DNA of 64,000 bases from VGRW01 sp031396695 (GCA_031396695.1 JANNLG010000008.1:1-64000); one strand, 5' to 3'; positions 1 to 12,194 are shown, numbered from the stretch's first letter. Made by a program: numbers and translations. The notes: generated by a model from the letters alone, not told the origin.

Positions 1-146
1 AACTTATTCCCGGGGATCGCAAGCCGTGCGCCGATCCGGCGAATCTCACTGCGCACCGCTGTCACATCGGAAATCCCTGAGTACACTCGCACGAACGCGG
101 TCGCCCCGGGGGGGACGAGCGCGAAACCAGGCAAAGGGGGGGAGCG

Positions 147-533
147 ATGCCGGGGTTTCTCAAGGCGCACAGCGACACGATTTACGGTCTGATGCGAATC
201 GTTGTCGGTCTCACATTCCTGTGTCACGGGCTGCAGAAGCTGTTCGGGATGTTCGGCGGGATGCCGGCTGGGATCGAAATGAACCCGCTGCTCTACGCCG
301 CGGGCACGATCGAACTGGTGGGTGGCGCGCTGATCATGATCGGGCTGCGCGCGGGCTGGGCGGCGTTCATCTGCAGCGGCACGATGGCGGTCGCCTACTT
401 CCTGGCGCACCAGAAGGACGGGCTGCTGCCCATCCAGAATCACGGCGAGCTCGCGGCGGTGTACAGCTGGGTGTTCCTCTACATCGCGTCGCGCGGCTCG
501 GGCAAGCTCAGCGTGGATGCGGCGACGGCCTGA
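147..533 (+). CDS. DoxX family membrane protein
   Basis: A 128-residue membrane protein of the DoxX/DoxD-like family. It begins with the typical amphipathic start and RIVVGLTFLCHGLQKLFG, followed by three further hydrophobic segments (about residues 45-65, 70-90 and 100-117). The ATG follows a G-rich Shine-Dalgarno (GGGGGGAGCG) directly upstream. The length is usual for the family. DoxX proteins are four-helix membrane proteins whose reaction is often unknown; some are linked to thiosulfate or redox stress. The gene stands alone ahead of corA, with 43 bases between them, so cotranscription is possible. No specific substrate can be read from the sequence. Confidence 0.85.
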   Translation: MPGFLKAHSDTIYGLMRIVVGLTFLCHGLQKLFGMFGGMPAGIEMNPLLYAAGTIELVGGALIMIGLRAGWAAFICSGTMAVAYFLAHQKDGLLPIQNHGELAAVYSWVFLYIASRGSGKLSVDAATA

Positions 534-576
534 CGCGAGGCCGTGATAGGCTGCGCCCCGCAGACTGGGAGGCGCA

Positions 577-1674
577 ATCTCGAGCAAGCGCAAGCTGAAC
601 GGACCCGATCGCCAGCGAAGGCGGCGTCGGCCACCGGTCGGCGCCGCGCCGGGAACGATCGTCTTCCCGGCGGGCACGACCCGCCTCAACGTCATCCGCT
701 TCGATCGCGAGCGCGTGCTCGAGCGGCAGGAAGTGACGATCGACGAGATCGAATCGCTGCGGCTTCCGGGGCAGATCCTCTGGCTCGAGGTCGAGGGTCT
801 CAGCGACGAGCGGGCGCTGCGGCGCATCGCGGAGTTGTTCCGGATCCATCCGCTCGCGCTCGCCGACATCGTCAACGTCGGCCAACGACCCAAGTCCGAG
901 GCGTACGTCGACTTCGAGTTGGTGATCGGTCGAATGGCGTGCTCGCGCGGGGGCCACGCGTTCGATTTGGAACAGGTGAGCCTGGTGCTGGGGCGAGACC
1001 TCGTGGTGAGCTTCCACGAGGGCGCGCGCGACGTGTTCGAGCCCGTGCGCGAGCGCATCCGCAGCGGCGCACTGGTCCGCCAGATGGGCGCGGACTACCT
1101 GGCCTACGCGCTCGTCGACACACTGATCGACGGCTACTACCCGATCGTGGAGGCGATCGGCGCGCATCTCGAGGAGCTCGAGGACGCCGTCAGTGATTCG
1201 CCCGGCAAGGCGCTGCTCGAGCAGATCCACCGCGCGCGCCGCGACATCCTCACGTTCGTGCGCGTGATTCACCAGCAGCGCGACGCGGTCGGCGCGATGA
1301 TGCGCGCGGACCACCCCCTGATCGGCGAACCCGTGCGCGTGTATCTGCGCGATTCGTTCGATCACGCCATGCAGATCAGCGACGTGCTCGACACGTTTCG
1401 CGAGATCGCGCTCGGTCTCGTCGAGGTCTACCTGTCGAGCGTGAGCCACCGAACCAACGAAATCATCAAGGTGCTCACGATCCTGTCGAGCATATTCATC
1501 CCGCTGACGTTCATCGTCGGTGTCTACGGGATGAACTTCGAGTACATGCCCGAGCTCGGCTGGCGCTACGGCTACCACCTGACCTGGCTGATCATGCTCT
1601 CGGTCGTCGCGGGCCTGCTGCTCTACTTCCGGCGCAACGGCTGGATCGGCTCGAAGGACTCCCGCGCCGATTGA
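577..1674 (+). CDS. corA: CorA family magnesium/cobalt transporter
   Basis: A CorA-type divalent cation channel. The C-terminus has two membrane helices, and the first ends in the diagnostic GMN motif (YGMNFEYMPE). Before it lie the long helical cytoplasmic domain (TRLNVIRFDRE, WLEVEGL, HPLALADIV) and the stalk helix. The first standard start codon is GTG 715, but that would cut into the N-terminal beta strand that normally precedes it. The frame stays open upstream, and a good Shine-Dalgarno (GGGAGG, 567-572) sits four bases before an ATC codon at 577, which would give 365 residues. The true start is therefore uncertain: ATC 577, CTG 595 or a sequence error. The annotation from 715 onward is secure. 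Confidence 0.8.
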   Translation: MSSKRKLNGPDRQRRRRRPPVGAAPGTIVFPAGTTRLNVIRFDRERVLERQEVTIDEIESLRLPGQILWLEVEGLSDERALRRIAELFRIHPLALADIVNVGQRPKSEAYVDFELVIGRMACSRGGHAFDLEQVSLVLGRDLVVSFHEGARDVFEPVRERIRSGALVRQMGADYLAYALVDTLIDGYYPIVEAIGAHLEELEDAVSDSPGKALLEQIHRARRDILTFVRVIHQQRDAVGAMMRADHPLIGEPVRVYLRDSFDHAMQISDVLDTFREIALGLVEVYLSSVSHRTNEIIKVLTILSSIFIPLTFIVGVYGMNFEYMPELGWRYGYHLTWLIMLSVVAGLLLYFRRNGWIGSKDSRAD

Positions 1675-1696
1675 TCCGCGTTCCGTCGTCGACGCA

Positions 1697-2290
1697 CTAC
1701 CGACGCAGCGCGCTCGCCACCCAGTAGAACTCCTTCGACGTGGAGCGCTTTCCCTCGGGTCGGACCTCGCCGACCTTGGCGAAGGTGCGGCGCAGCTCCT
1801 TGCGGAACAGGTCGCTCTCCTGCCCGGGGAAGCCCTTCACGATCAGGAAGCCCGACGGCGACAGCACGCGCTTCGCGAGCGCGAGCGCTGCGGTGTAGAT
1901 CTCCTCGATCGCAGCCAGGTCGACGTCGCGCACGCCGGTGAGCTTCGGCGCAGCGTCACACAGTACAGCGTCGGCCGGGCGGCCGAGCGCGGCGGCGATC
2001 GCGTCCTGCGACTCGAGCTCGGTCATGTCGAGCGCCAGCACGCTCACGTTGGCCGCGACGGCGTCGGTCGGCTCGAGATCGACACCCAGCACGCGGCCCT
2101 CGGGCCCGACCCGTTCGGTCAGAACCTGGAGCCAGCTTCCCGGCCAGCAGCCCAGGTCGAGCACGGTCTGACCGCGCCGGAGCGGCGGCGCGTGCCGCAA
2201 CAGATCCTCGAGCTTGAACGCGGCTCGCGAGCGCAGGCCCTCTTCCTTGGCCCTGCGGTAGAAACCGTCCTTGCGCTCGTAGCGAGCCGT
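1697..2290 (-). CDS. rlmE: RlmE/FtsJ-type 23S rRNA 2'-O-methyltransferase
   Basis: An SAM-dependent FtsJ/RrmJ-family methyltransferase, expected to modify the 23S rRNA A-loop. Motif I is TVLDLGCWPGSW (usually GAAPGGW). The K-D-K-E tetrad is present: Lys in RAAFKLEDL, Asp in LCDAAPKLTG, Lys in FLIVKGFPG and Glu in KEFYWVA. The conserved segment RRAKEEGLRSRAAFKL lies upstream of the first standard start codon (TTG at 2200). In frame there is no ATG, GTG or TTG up to the preceding stop. A candidate is ACG at 2290, eight bases after AAGGG at the end of rplC. The gene directly follows rplC, whose stop codon is only four bases upstream of this ACG. It runs convergently with corA. Confidence 0.75.
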   Translation of the reverse strand, partial: TARYERKDGFYRRAKEEGLRSRAAFKLEDLLRHAPPLRRGQTVLDLGCWPGSWLQVLTERVGPEGRVLGVDLEPTDAVAANVSVLALDMTELESQDAIAAALGRPADAVLCDAAPKLTGVRDVDLAAIEEIYTAALALAKRVLSPSGFLIVKGFPGQESDLFRKELRRTFAKVGEVRPEGKRSTSKEFYWVASALRR

Positions 2291-2294
2291 GCGA

Positions 2295-2933
2295 CTAGCC
2301 CTTGACGGTGGGGCGGATGCGCACGAAGGCGTTCGGGTGACCGGGTACCGCGCCGCGCACGTAGATCAGGTTCTTCTCCGGCTCGATCCGCTCGACCTTC
2401 AGGTTGAGCTGGGTCACGCGCGAGTTGCCGTGCTGACCGGCCATGCGCAGGCCCGGGCGAATACGGCCCGGGAAGGTACCGGCGGACATCGAGCCGCCGT
2501 GGCGGAAGGACTCGTGGTTTCCGTGCGAGACGCTGCGGGTCGGGAAGCCGTGGCGCTTGACCACGCCGGTGAAGCCGCGGCCGATGGTCGTGCCGATCAC
2601 GTCCACGCGCTGCCCTACCTTGTATCCCTCACAAGTGAGCTGCTGACCCAGCGCGTAGCCCTCGAGCTCGCTCTCGCCGACCCGAACCTCGACCAGCACG
2701 CGCTTGGGGGTCGTGCTGCCCTTGGCGAAGTGGCCCTGCAGAGCCTTCGGAACCAGCTTGGCGCGCTTCTCGCCGAAGCCGATCTGAAGCGCGGTGTAGC
2801 CGTCGCGGGCACCCGTCTTCTTCTGCACCACCGTGCACGGGCCGGCCTCGATCACGGTCACGGGAATGCGGTCGCCGTCCTCGGTGAAGATCTGTGTCAT
2901 TCCGAGCTTGCGGCCGATCAGTTCGAGGCTCAT
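2295..2933 (-). CDS. rplC: 50S ribosomal protein L3
   Basis: Ribosomal protein L3, 212 residues, which binds 23S rRNA near the peptidyl transferase centre and starts assembly. It begins MSLELIGRKLGMTQIF and carries the loop signature HGNHESFRHGGSM...PGRIRPGLRMAGQHGN and the C-terminal GAVPGHPN. FRHGGS is a variant also known from deltaproteobacterial L3. L3 normally sits in the S10 operon between rpsJ and rplD. Here it is alone, back to back with mfd and followed by rlmE, so it has been moved or is an extra copy. The ATG at 2933 matches the family start; the longer open frame upstream is not coding. Confidence 0.93.
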   Translation of the reverse strand: MSLELIGRKLGMTQIFTEDGDRIPVTVIEAGPCTVVQKKTGARDGYTALQIGFGEKRAKLVPKALQGHFAKGSTTPKRVLVEVRVGESELEGYALGQQLTCEGYKVGQRVDVIGTTIGRGFTGVVKRHGFPTRSVSHGNHESFRHGGSMSAGTFPGRIRPGLRMAGQHGNSRVTQLNLKVERIEPEKNLIYVRGAVPGHPNAFVRIRPTVKG

Positions 2934-2998
2934 CGCGGGGGCTCCAAAGTCGAGGGCCGCGCATAGTAGCAGGGCCCTCTCGGCAGCCCAACCCTTTC

Positions 2999-3004
2999 CT
3001 ATAC
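2999..3004 (+). promoter_or_regulatory. Possible -10 element for mfd
   Basis: TATACT lies in the 91-base space between the divergent genes rplC and mfd, in an otherwise GC-rich stretch. It resembles a sigma-70 -10 hexamer directed toward mfd. No clear -35 hexamer is seen at the proper distance, so this is weak support. Confidence 0.35.
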
Positions 3005-3024
3005 TCGGAGGCTTCGAAGCGCCG

Positions 3025-6000
3025 GTGCCACCCACCCCCCGGGAAATCCTCGGGAGGCGGGCACCGCCATGTTCGGGCGAGCCTGTTCTGAAGATCGCGG
3101 ACTTGGTTGTGCGGGCGCAGAGCCCATCGCTTCCGCTACGCCTCGGGCGCATGCGCGGCTCTGCGGGCGCCTGGCTCGCGGCCGAGCTGCGGGCGGCGTA
3201 CTCGGGACCGATCCTGGTGGTCACGCCGAGCTCGACCCGGGCCGAGAGCTTCGCGGCCGCGCTGCGCGCCTACTCGCCCGACACGGACGTGCGGCTGCTG
3301 CCGCGTTACGACGTGCCGCCCTACGACCGTTTCTCGGCGCACCCGGAGATCGAGGCGCGGCGCATGAGCCTGCTCTACGCCTGGCTCGCGGCCGGGCCGG
3401 ACACACCGCTCACGGTGGTCGCACCCTGGTCGGCGTTGCTGCGCAGGGTTCCGTCACGCAGCGAGCTGCGCAGCCGCGTGACACATCTCGAGCGAGGGCT
3501 CTCGATCGACCGCGACGCGCTGGTCGACGTGCTGGCGCAGGCCGGCTACCAGCGCACCAGCCTGGTCGAGGAGCGCGGCGAGGTGGGCGCGCGCGGCGGG
3601 ATCATCGATCTGTTTCCGCCGCAGCTCGACCGACCGGTGCGCATCGAGTTCGACTTCGACGCGATCGGCAGCTTGCGCCGCTTCGACCCGACCACACAGC
3701 GCTCGGAGGGCGAGCTCGACTCGGTGGTGGCGATCCCCCCGCGCGCCTATCGGCTGCCGAACAACATCGAGGCGCTGGTGGACGAGGTGCGGCGCCGCGG
3801 CCGCGAGCAGGGGCTGCCCGAGTCGCAGATCTACACCGTCGCGGAGGCATTCACGCGCAGGGCGCTGCCGCCCGGCGTCGAGAATCTCGAAGCGCTGCTG
3901 CACGACGAGGTCGAGACGATCTTCGACTACCTGCCGCCATCGACGCGCGTGCTGATCGACGACCCGGAAGCCGGCCGCACGCGCGCGCTCGCGTACGTGA
4001 GCGAGGTGTTCGCGGGCCACGAGCACGCGCGCGCGCAGGATCGGCTGGTCTGCGAGCCGCTCTCGCTCTACATGACCGACGACAGCGCGTGGCGGGAGCT
4101 GCTCGCGCGCAAGCCCGTGCTGCTCGATCCGCTGGGCATGCCCGACCCGCTCGTGCACGAGGACGTGCTCGACGTGCGCGGCGAGGATCACCGCGACCTG
4201 CGGCGCGAGATCGAGGAGCAGCGCGGCAGCGGCCACGCGCTCGAACCGCTCACGCGCCGGCTCGAGACGTGGCGCGGGCAGGGACGGCGCGTGCGCATCA
4301 CCTGTCCGACACCGTCGGCCGCCGAGCGGCTGATCGACATCCTGTCGGACTACGGGCTCGCGCTCGAAGTCGCGCGCGGGCGCGCATTGGTCGACTGGCC
4401 GGCGCCCGGCAGCATCGACGTCGCGGTCGCGTCGCTCGCCGACGGCTTCGAGCTGCCCGACGACGCACTGGTGGTGCTGACCGAGCAGAACATCTTCGGC
4501 CAGCGTCAGCAGCGCCGCGCGGTGCGCATCACGCGTCAGACCAACGCGATCGAGCGTCTCGCCCAGATCCAGGAGGGCGACTTCCTGGTGCACGCCGAGC
4601 ACGGCATCGGACGCTTCGGCGGACTCGTACGCATTTCCGTGTTGGGCGGAGAGCAGGAGTTCCTGCTCTTGCTCTACGACAAGTCCGACAAGCTGTACGT
4701 GCCGGTCTCTCGGCTCGGTCAGGTGCAGCGCTACGCGTCCGCGGAGGACGCGAGCCCGGCGCTCGATCGGCTGGGCGGCCAGGGCTGGACGCGCACCAAG
4801 TCGCGCGTGCGCCGTGCCGTGCAGGACATGGCGGAAGCCCTGCTCGCGGTGGTCGCGGCGCGCGAGACGCTCGACGGCACGGCCTTCCCGCCGCCCGACG
4901 CGGCCTACGAGGAGTTCGAGGCGCGTTTCAAGTGGGACGACACGCCCGACCAGCGCAAGGCCACCGACGACGTGCTGCGCGACATGCAGAAGCGCCGGCC
5001 GATGGATCGCCTGGTGTGCGGCGACGTGGGCTTCGGCAAGACGGAGGTCGCCTGCCGCGCCGCCTATCTGTCCGCGATGTCGGGCCGCCAGGTCGCCTTC
5101 CTCGTGCCCACCACCGTTCTGTGTCAGCAGCACCTCGATACGTTCCGCGAGCGCTTCGCCGGCACACCGGTCGAGATCGCGAGCCTCTCGCGCCTGACCT
5201 CTCCCAAGCAATTGCGCGAGGTGCGCGAAGGCCTGGCCAGCGGCCGGCTCGACATCGTGATCGGCACGCACCGGCTGCTCTCGAAGGACATCGCGTTCCG
5301 CAATCTCGGCCTCGTGATCGTGGACGAGGAGCACCGCTTCGGCGTCGCGCACAAGGAACGCCTCAAGCAGCTGCGCAAGCTCGTCGACGTGCTCACGCTC
5401 TCGGCCACGCCGATTCCGCGCACGCTGCAGATGGCCTTCTCGGGCATGCGCGACCTGTCGGTGATTGCGACTCCGCCGCCCGATCGCACGGCCGTTCGCA
5501 CCCAGGTCGCGCGGGTTTCCGAAGAGCTGATCGCCGAGTCGGTCGAGCGCGAGCTGCGCCGCGGCGGACAGGTGTTCTTCGTGCACAACCGGATCGAGAC
5601 GATCGTCGAGATCGCGAGCTATCTGCAGCGCATCCTGCCCGCCGCGCGCATCGGCATCGCGCACGGCCAGATGTCGGCGCACCAGCTCGAGCGCGCGATG
5701 CTCGCCTTCATGCAGCGCGAGTTCGACATCCTGGTGTGTACGGCGATCATCGAGTCCGGTCTCGACATCCCCAACGCCAACACGATCCTGATCCACCGCG
5801 CCGACATGTTCGGGCTCGCGCAGCTCTACCAGCTGCGCGGCCGCGTCGGCCGCAGCAACCGGCGCGCGTACGCCTATCTGTTGTTGCCCACCACCGGCCA
5901 GGTGAGCGAGGACGCGCAGCGGCGCATCGAGGCGATCCAGGACCTGTCCGAGCTCGGCGCGGGCTTCCGGCTCGCGACCGAGGATCTCGAGATCCGCGGC

Positions 6001-6588
6001 GCGGGCAACCTGCTCGGCGGCGAGCAATCCGGGCACATCGCCTCGGTCGGCTACGACCTGTACATGGAGATGATGGACGAGGCGATGGCGCGGCTGCGCG
6101 GCGAGGAGACCTCGGAAGCGATCGATCCCGAGATCCGCCTGCCGCTGCCGGCGCTCTTGCCGGAGAGCTACGTGCCCGAAGTCTCGCAGCGGCTCGCGCT
6201 GTACAAGCAGCTCTCCTCGGCGCGCGACGACGCGGAGCTCGGCGCGCTGCGCGGCGATCTGCTCGATCGCTTCGGGCCGCTGCCCGAAGCGACGCGGAAC
6301 CTGCTCGAGGTGATCCGGCTCAAGATCCGCTGCCGCAAGCTCGGCGTGCTGCTGGTCGAGGTGAAGAACGGCGAGCTGCAGATGCGCATCGCGGAGCAGT
6401 CGAAGGTCGACCCGAGCCGGCTGGTGCGCGTGATTGGCCGGCCGGGCACCCAGATCCGCGCCTACCCGGATCGCCGTCTCGGCCTGCGCTTGCGCCAGCC
6501 CGGCGACGCCCTGGCCGAGAGCTTCGGCCTGCTCGACCTTCTGGAGCCCGCCGACTCGAGCTCGGTTCAGGAGGGCGCCAACGGATGA
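3025..6588 (+). CDS. mfd: Transcription-repair coupling factor Mfd
   Basis: Mfd removes RNA polymerase stalled at DNA lesions and recruits UvrA. It shows the UvrB-homology N-terminus (DVRLLPRYDVPPYD), the RNA-polymerase-interacting domain (GDFLVHAEHGIGRFGGL), and a RecG-like translocase with Walker A GDVGFGKTE near 5021-5047 and DEEHRFGV near 5323. The TRG-type segment and the C-terminal TRCF domain follow. The length of about 1,160-1,190 residues fits the family. The start is uncertain: GTG 3025, TTG 3103, GTG 3109 and ATG 3151 are all in frame, and the conserved part begins near 3150. The stop overlaps the next start (ATGA). The same gene string contains uvrA, its repair partner. Confidence 0.93.
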   Translation: MPPTPREILGRRAPPCSGEPVLKIADLVVRAQSPSLPLRLGRMRGSAGAWLAAELRAAYSGPILVVTPSSTRAESFAAALRAYSPDTDVRLLPRYDVPPYDRFSAHPEIEARRMSLLYAWLAAGPDTPLTVVAPWSALLRRVPSRSELRSRVTHLERGLSIDRDALVDVLAQAGYQRTSLVEERGEVGARGGIIDLFPPQLDRPVRIEFDFDAIGSLRRFDPTTQRSEGELDSVVAIPPRAYRLPNNIEALVDEVRRRGREQGLPESQIYTVAEAFTRRALPPGVENLEALLHDEVETIFDYLPPSTRVLIDDPEAGRTRALAYVSEVFAGHEHARAQDRLVCEPLSLYMTDDSAWRELLARKPVLLDPLGMPDPLVHEDVLDVRGEDHRDLRREIEEQRGSGHALEPLTRRLETWRGQGRRVRITCPTPSAAERLIDILSDYGLALEVARGRALVDWPAPGSIDVAVASLADGFELPDDALVVLTEQNIFGQRQQRRAVRITRQTNAIERLAQIQEGDFLVHAEHGIGRFGGLVRISVLGGEQEFLLLLYDKSDKLYVPVSRLGQVQRYASAEDASPALDRLGGQGWTRTKSRVRRAVQDMAEALLAVVAARETLDGTAFPPPDAAYEEFEARFKWDDTPDQRKATDDVLRDMQKRRPMDRLVCGDVGFGKTEVACRAAYLSAMSGRQVAFLVPTTVLCQQHLDTFRERFAGTPVEIASLSRLTSPKQLREVREGLASGRLDIVIGTHRLLSKDIAFRNLGLVIVDEEHRFGVAHKERLKQLRKLVDVLTLSATPIPRTLQMAFSGMRDLSVIATPPPDRTAVRTQVARVSEELIAESVERELRRGGQVFFVHNRIETIVEIASYLQRILPAARIGIAHGQMSAHQLERAMLAFMQREFDILVCTAIIESGLDIPNANTILIHRADMFGLAQLYQLRGRVGRSNRRAYAYLLLPTTGQVSEDAQRRIEAIQDLSELGAGFRLATEDLEIRGAGNLLGGEQSGHIASVGYDLYMEMMDEAMARLRGEETSEAIDPEIRLPLPALLPESYVPEVSQRLALYKQLSSARDDAELGALRGDLLDRFGPLPEATRNLLEVIRLKIRCRKLGVLLVEVKNGELQMRIAEQSKVDPSRLVRVIGRPGTQIRAYPDRRLGLRLRQPGDALAESFGLLDLLEPADSSSVQEGANG

Positions 6589-7457
6589 AGCGCGCGCTTT
6601 TCGCGGTTGTCTGCCTCGCTCTCGCCTGCGGCCGCGGCGAATCGGACGACGACTGGGTCGCGGACGTCGACGGCGTGCGCATCGCCGCCTCCGAGCTGAA
6701 GCGCATCGTCGACCAGCGGCTCGAAGACGCGCCCGACTCCGACCGCGGCGACGTCGTCACCGAGGAGCTCAACCGCCTGGTGTCGGCACAGGTCGCGTTG
6801 AATCACGCCTCCAAGGCGGGCGTCGTCGTCACCGATGCGGAAGTCGAGGCGCGTCTGCGCGAGCTGCACGGCGAGGAGTGGAAGGACGACGACCCGCGCT
6901 ATCGAGACGCGGTGCGCCGCGAGATGATCGTCGACCGGGTCGCGCTGCTCGAGCTGGCGCCGCGCACGAAGGTTCCGGAGAGCGCGCTGCAGGCGTACTT
7001 CGACGAGCACCGCAGCGAATACGCGCAGCCCGAGCGCGTGCAGGTGCGGCAGATCGTGATCGAGGACCGCGCCAAGGCCGAGGGCGTGCACGCGCGCCTC
7101 ACGCAGGGAGAGGACTTCGCCACGCTCGCGCGCGCGAACAGCATCGCTCCCGAGGCAGCGGACGGCGGCGCGCTGCCGCCGTTCGCGCGCGGGGAGCTGC
7201 CGGAGGCCTTTGACCGCGCGTTCGAGCTCGAGCCGGGCCAGATCTCGGCCGTGATCGAATCGCCGTACGGCTTTCACATCTTCGTGCTCGAGCGCGAGAT
7301 CCCGGCGCGCGAACCCACGTTCGAGGAGATGCGTGCCAAGCTCGAGGCCGAGCTCGGTCAGCGGCATCTCGAAGAGCTGCGCCGCGAGTGGCTGCGCGGC
7401 TTGCGCAAGAACGCCGAGATCCAAACCAACGAAAGCTCCCTGGAGACGCTGCGATGA
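6585..7457 (+). CDS. Peptidyl-prolyl isomerase lipoprotein (parvulin type)
   Basis: A 290-residue exported lipoprotein with a PpiC/parvulin rotamase domain. The signal peptide ends in a lipobox (LALAC, Cys at about residue 16). A SurA-like N-terminal helical region spans about residues 25-140. The rotamase core follows (RVQVRQIVIED, LTQGEDFATLAR, DGGALPPFARGELP, ESPYGFHIFVLE). It probably assists folding of outer-membrane or periplasmic proteins. Its ATG overlaps the mfd stop, and its stop overlaps the start of surA, so the two chaperones are translationally coupled. Confidence 0.88.
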   Translation: MKRALFAVVCLALACGRGESDDDWVADVDGVRIAASELKRIVDQRLEDAPDSDRGDVVTEELNRLVSAQVALNHASKAGVVVTDAEVEARLRELHGEEWKDDDPRYRDAVRREMIVDRVALLELAPRTKVPESALQAYFDEHRSEYAQPERVQVRQIVIEDRAKAEGVHARLTQGEDFATLARANSIAPEAADGGALPPFARGELPEAFDRAFELEPGQISAVIESPYGFHIFVLEREIPAREPTFEEMRAKLEAELGQRHLEELRREWLRGLRKNAEIQTNESSLETLR

Positions 7458-8416
7458 GGCGATTCGCGACTCTGCTCCTGCTGCTCGCGGCCGCGAGCGC
7501 CGCGCCGCGCGCCGAGGTCGTGGAAGGCGTGGCCGCGATCGTCGGCGACGAAGTGGTGCTGCTGTCGGAGGTGCGCACCGCCGTTCAGACGGTGCTCGCT
7601 CGCGTGCCGCAGGGCCAGCAGCTCACGCAAGAGGAGTTCCGCCAGCTTCGCGACAGCGCGGTAAAGGGCTTGATCGACGACAAGCTGCTGATGCAGCTCG
7701 CCAAGCAGCAGGGCGTGAACGCGAACGAGGAAGAGATCGACGGCGCGGTCGCCGGCATCGCGCAAGAAGAAGGCATCACCGTCGACGCGATCTACGCGGC
7801 CGCCGCCGACCAGGGCCTGGCACGCGCGGCCTACCGCGAGCAGCTCGGTCAGCAGATCACACGCATGAAGATGGTCTCGGGCTCGGTGCAGGGTCGGGTG
7901 CGCGTGAGCGAGGAGGAAGTGCGCCAGCTCTACGACGAGCGTTACGGCAACGTGAAGCCGGGCGAGCGGATTCGCGTGCTGCACATCCTGCTCGGCGTGC
8001 CGCCGGACGCACCGCCCGAAGCGCGCGTGCAGATGCGCGAGCTCGCGCTGAAGCTGCGCGACCAGGCGCGCGAGCAGGGCGACTTCGGCGCGCTCGCGCG
8101 CAAATTCTCGGCCGCGCCGACGGCGGCGGCGGGCGGGCTCACGGTCTTCCGCGAAGCCGACGCGCCGGCCGACATCAAGCGCGCGATCGAGGGCCTGAAA
8201 CCCGGCGAGATCACCGACCCGATCGAGAACGCCCACGGCGAGAACCTGTTCCAGTTCCTCGACCGCTTCGACCCGAGCGACATCTCCTACGAGCAGGTCG
8301 CCGCGAAGCTGCGCGGGGAGCTGACCGAGCGCCGCACCATGCCCGAGTTCGAGAAGTGGATGCTCGAGGTGCGCAAGAGCCGCTACGTCGAGGTGGTCGC
8401 GCCGGAGCTGCAGTGA
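7454..8416 (+). CDS. surA: SurA-like periplasmic chaperone / peptidyl-prolyl isomerase
   Basis: A 320-residue periplasmic protein with a cleavable signal (MRRFATLLLLLAAASAAPRA) and the SurA N-terminal domain (VEGVAAIVGDEVVLLSEV). It has a single parvulin domain at about residues 175-275 (RIRVLHILLGVP, QGDFGALARKFS, ENLFQFLDRF); E. coli SurA has two. It should help beta-barrel outer-membrane proteins to fold. The ATG at 7454 overlaps the stop of the upstream lipoprotein gene. The stop is overlapped by the GTG of pdxA, as in the classical surA-pdxA pairing of proteobacteria. Confidence 0.88.
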   Translation: MRRFATLLLLLAAASAAPRAEVVEGVAAIVGDEVVLLSEVRTAVQTVLARVPQGQQLTQEEFRQLRDSAVKGLIDDKLLMQLAKQQGVNANEEEIDGAVAGIAQEEGITVDAIYAAAADQGLARAAYREQLGQQITRMKMVSGSVQGRVRVSEEEVRQLYDERYGNVKPGERIRVLHILLGVPPDAPPEARVQMRELALKLRDQAREQGDFGALARKFSAAPTAAAGGLTVFREADAPADIKRAIEGLKPGEITDPIENAHGENLFQFLDRFDPSDISYEQVAAKLRGELTERRTMPEFEKWMLEVRKSRYVEVVAPELQ

Positions 8417-9362
8417 GCGCACGGCCGCGCGTCGCGCTCAGCGTCGGCGATCCGGCGGGCATCGGCCCCGAGGTCGTCGCGGCCGCGCTGCGTGAAATTC
8501 CGCGCGCGGACGCGGAGCTGGTCGTGTACGGCGACGTCGATGCGGTGCGCGCCGCGGGCGCCGCGCTCGACGGGGTCGCGACGCGCCCGTTCGCGAGCGC
8601 GAGCGTGCGGCCGGGCCGACCCGAGCCCGCGGCGGCCGCCGGCGTGGTGGCTGCGATTCGAGCCGCGGCGCGCGACTGTCTGGCGGGCGAGCTCGACGCG
8701 CTGGTCACGGCGCCGATCTCGAAAGAGGTGATCGCGGCGGGCGGTTTCTCCTATCCAGGCCACACGGAGCTGCTCGAGGAGACCTGCGGCGCGGGCCGCG
8801 CGGTGATGCTGCTCGTCGGCCGCGGGCTGCGTGTCGGCCTGGCGACCATCCACTGCGCGCTGCGCGACGTGCCCGGGCGGCTCTCGTCGGCGTGGATCGC
8901 GGAGGTGCTCGCGATCATGCACGCCGATCTCGAGCGCCGCTTCGCACTGCAAGCGCCGCGCATCGCCGTGTGCGGCCTGAATCCGCACGCCGGCGAGGCC
9001 GGGCGCTTTGGCGACGAGGAGATCCGCGTGATCGCGCCCGCGCTCGAAGTCGCCCGCGCGCGCGGCGTCGCGGCCTCGGGACCGTACTCCGCCGACAGCC
9101 TCTTCCACCGCGCCGTGTCGGGCGAGTTCGATGCGGTGCTCGCGATGTACCACGACCAGGGCCTCGGCCCGTTGAAGACGCACGCGTTCGGTCAGGCCGT
9201 GAACGTGACGCTCGGCCTGCCGATCGTGCGCACCAGCGTCGACCACGGCACCGCCTTCGACATCGCGGGCCAGGGTCGCGCGGATGCCGGTTCGATGATC
9301 GAAGCGGTAAGATTGGCGCTCGAGCTGTCGCGAAACGAAAAGCGGGTGGGCAGGGTGAGAAC

Positions 9363-9366
<4 letters not shown>
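8413..9366 (+). CDS. pdxA: 4-hydroxythreonine-4-phosphate dehydrogenase
   Basis: PdxA oxidises 4-phosphohydroxy-L-threonine in the DXP-dependent pathway of pyridoxal 5'-phosphate synthesis. The 317-residue protein opens with VALSVGDPAGIGPEV and has the substrate and metal-binding signatures PISKEVI, GHTELLE, CGLNPHAGE, MYHDQGLGPLKTHAF and RTSVDHGTAFDIAGQG, including the conserved metal histidines. GTG 8413 overlaps the surA stop (GTGA), and the pdxA stop overlaps the GTG start of uvrA. Confidence 0.93.

Positions 9367-12190
<2,824 letters not shown>

Positions 12191-12194
<4 letters not shown>

Noticed and set aside
26..598. A 190-codon open frame at the left edge
   Set aside because: It overlaps the DoxX gene in another frame and has shadow composition.
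3069..7457. A 1,462-codon open frame overlapping mfd
   Set aside because: Only its last 290 residues (from 6585) are real. The rest is an Arg/Ala-rich shadow of mfd.
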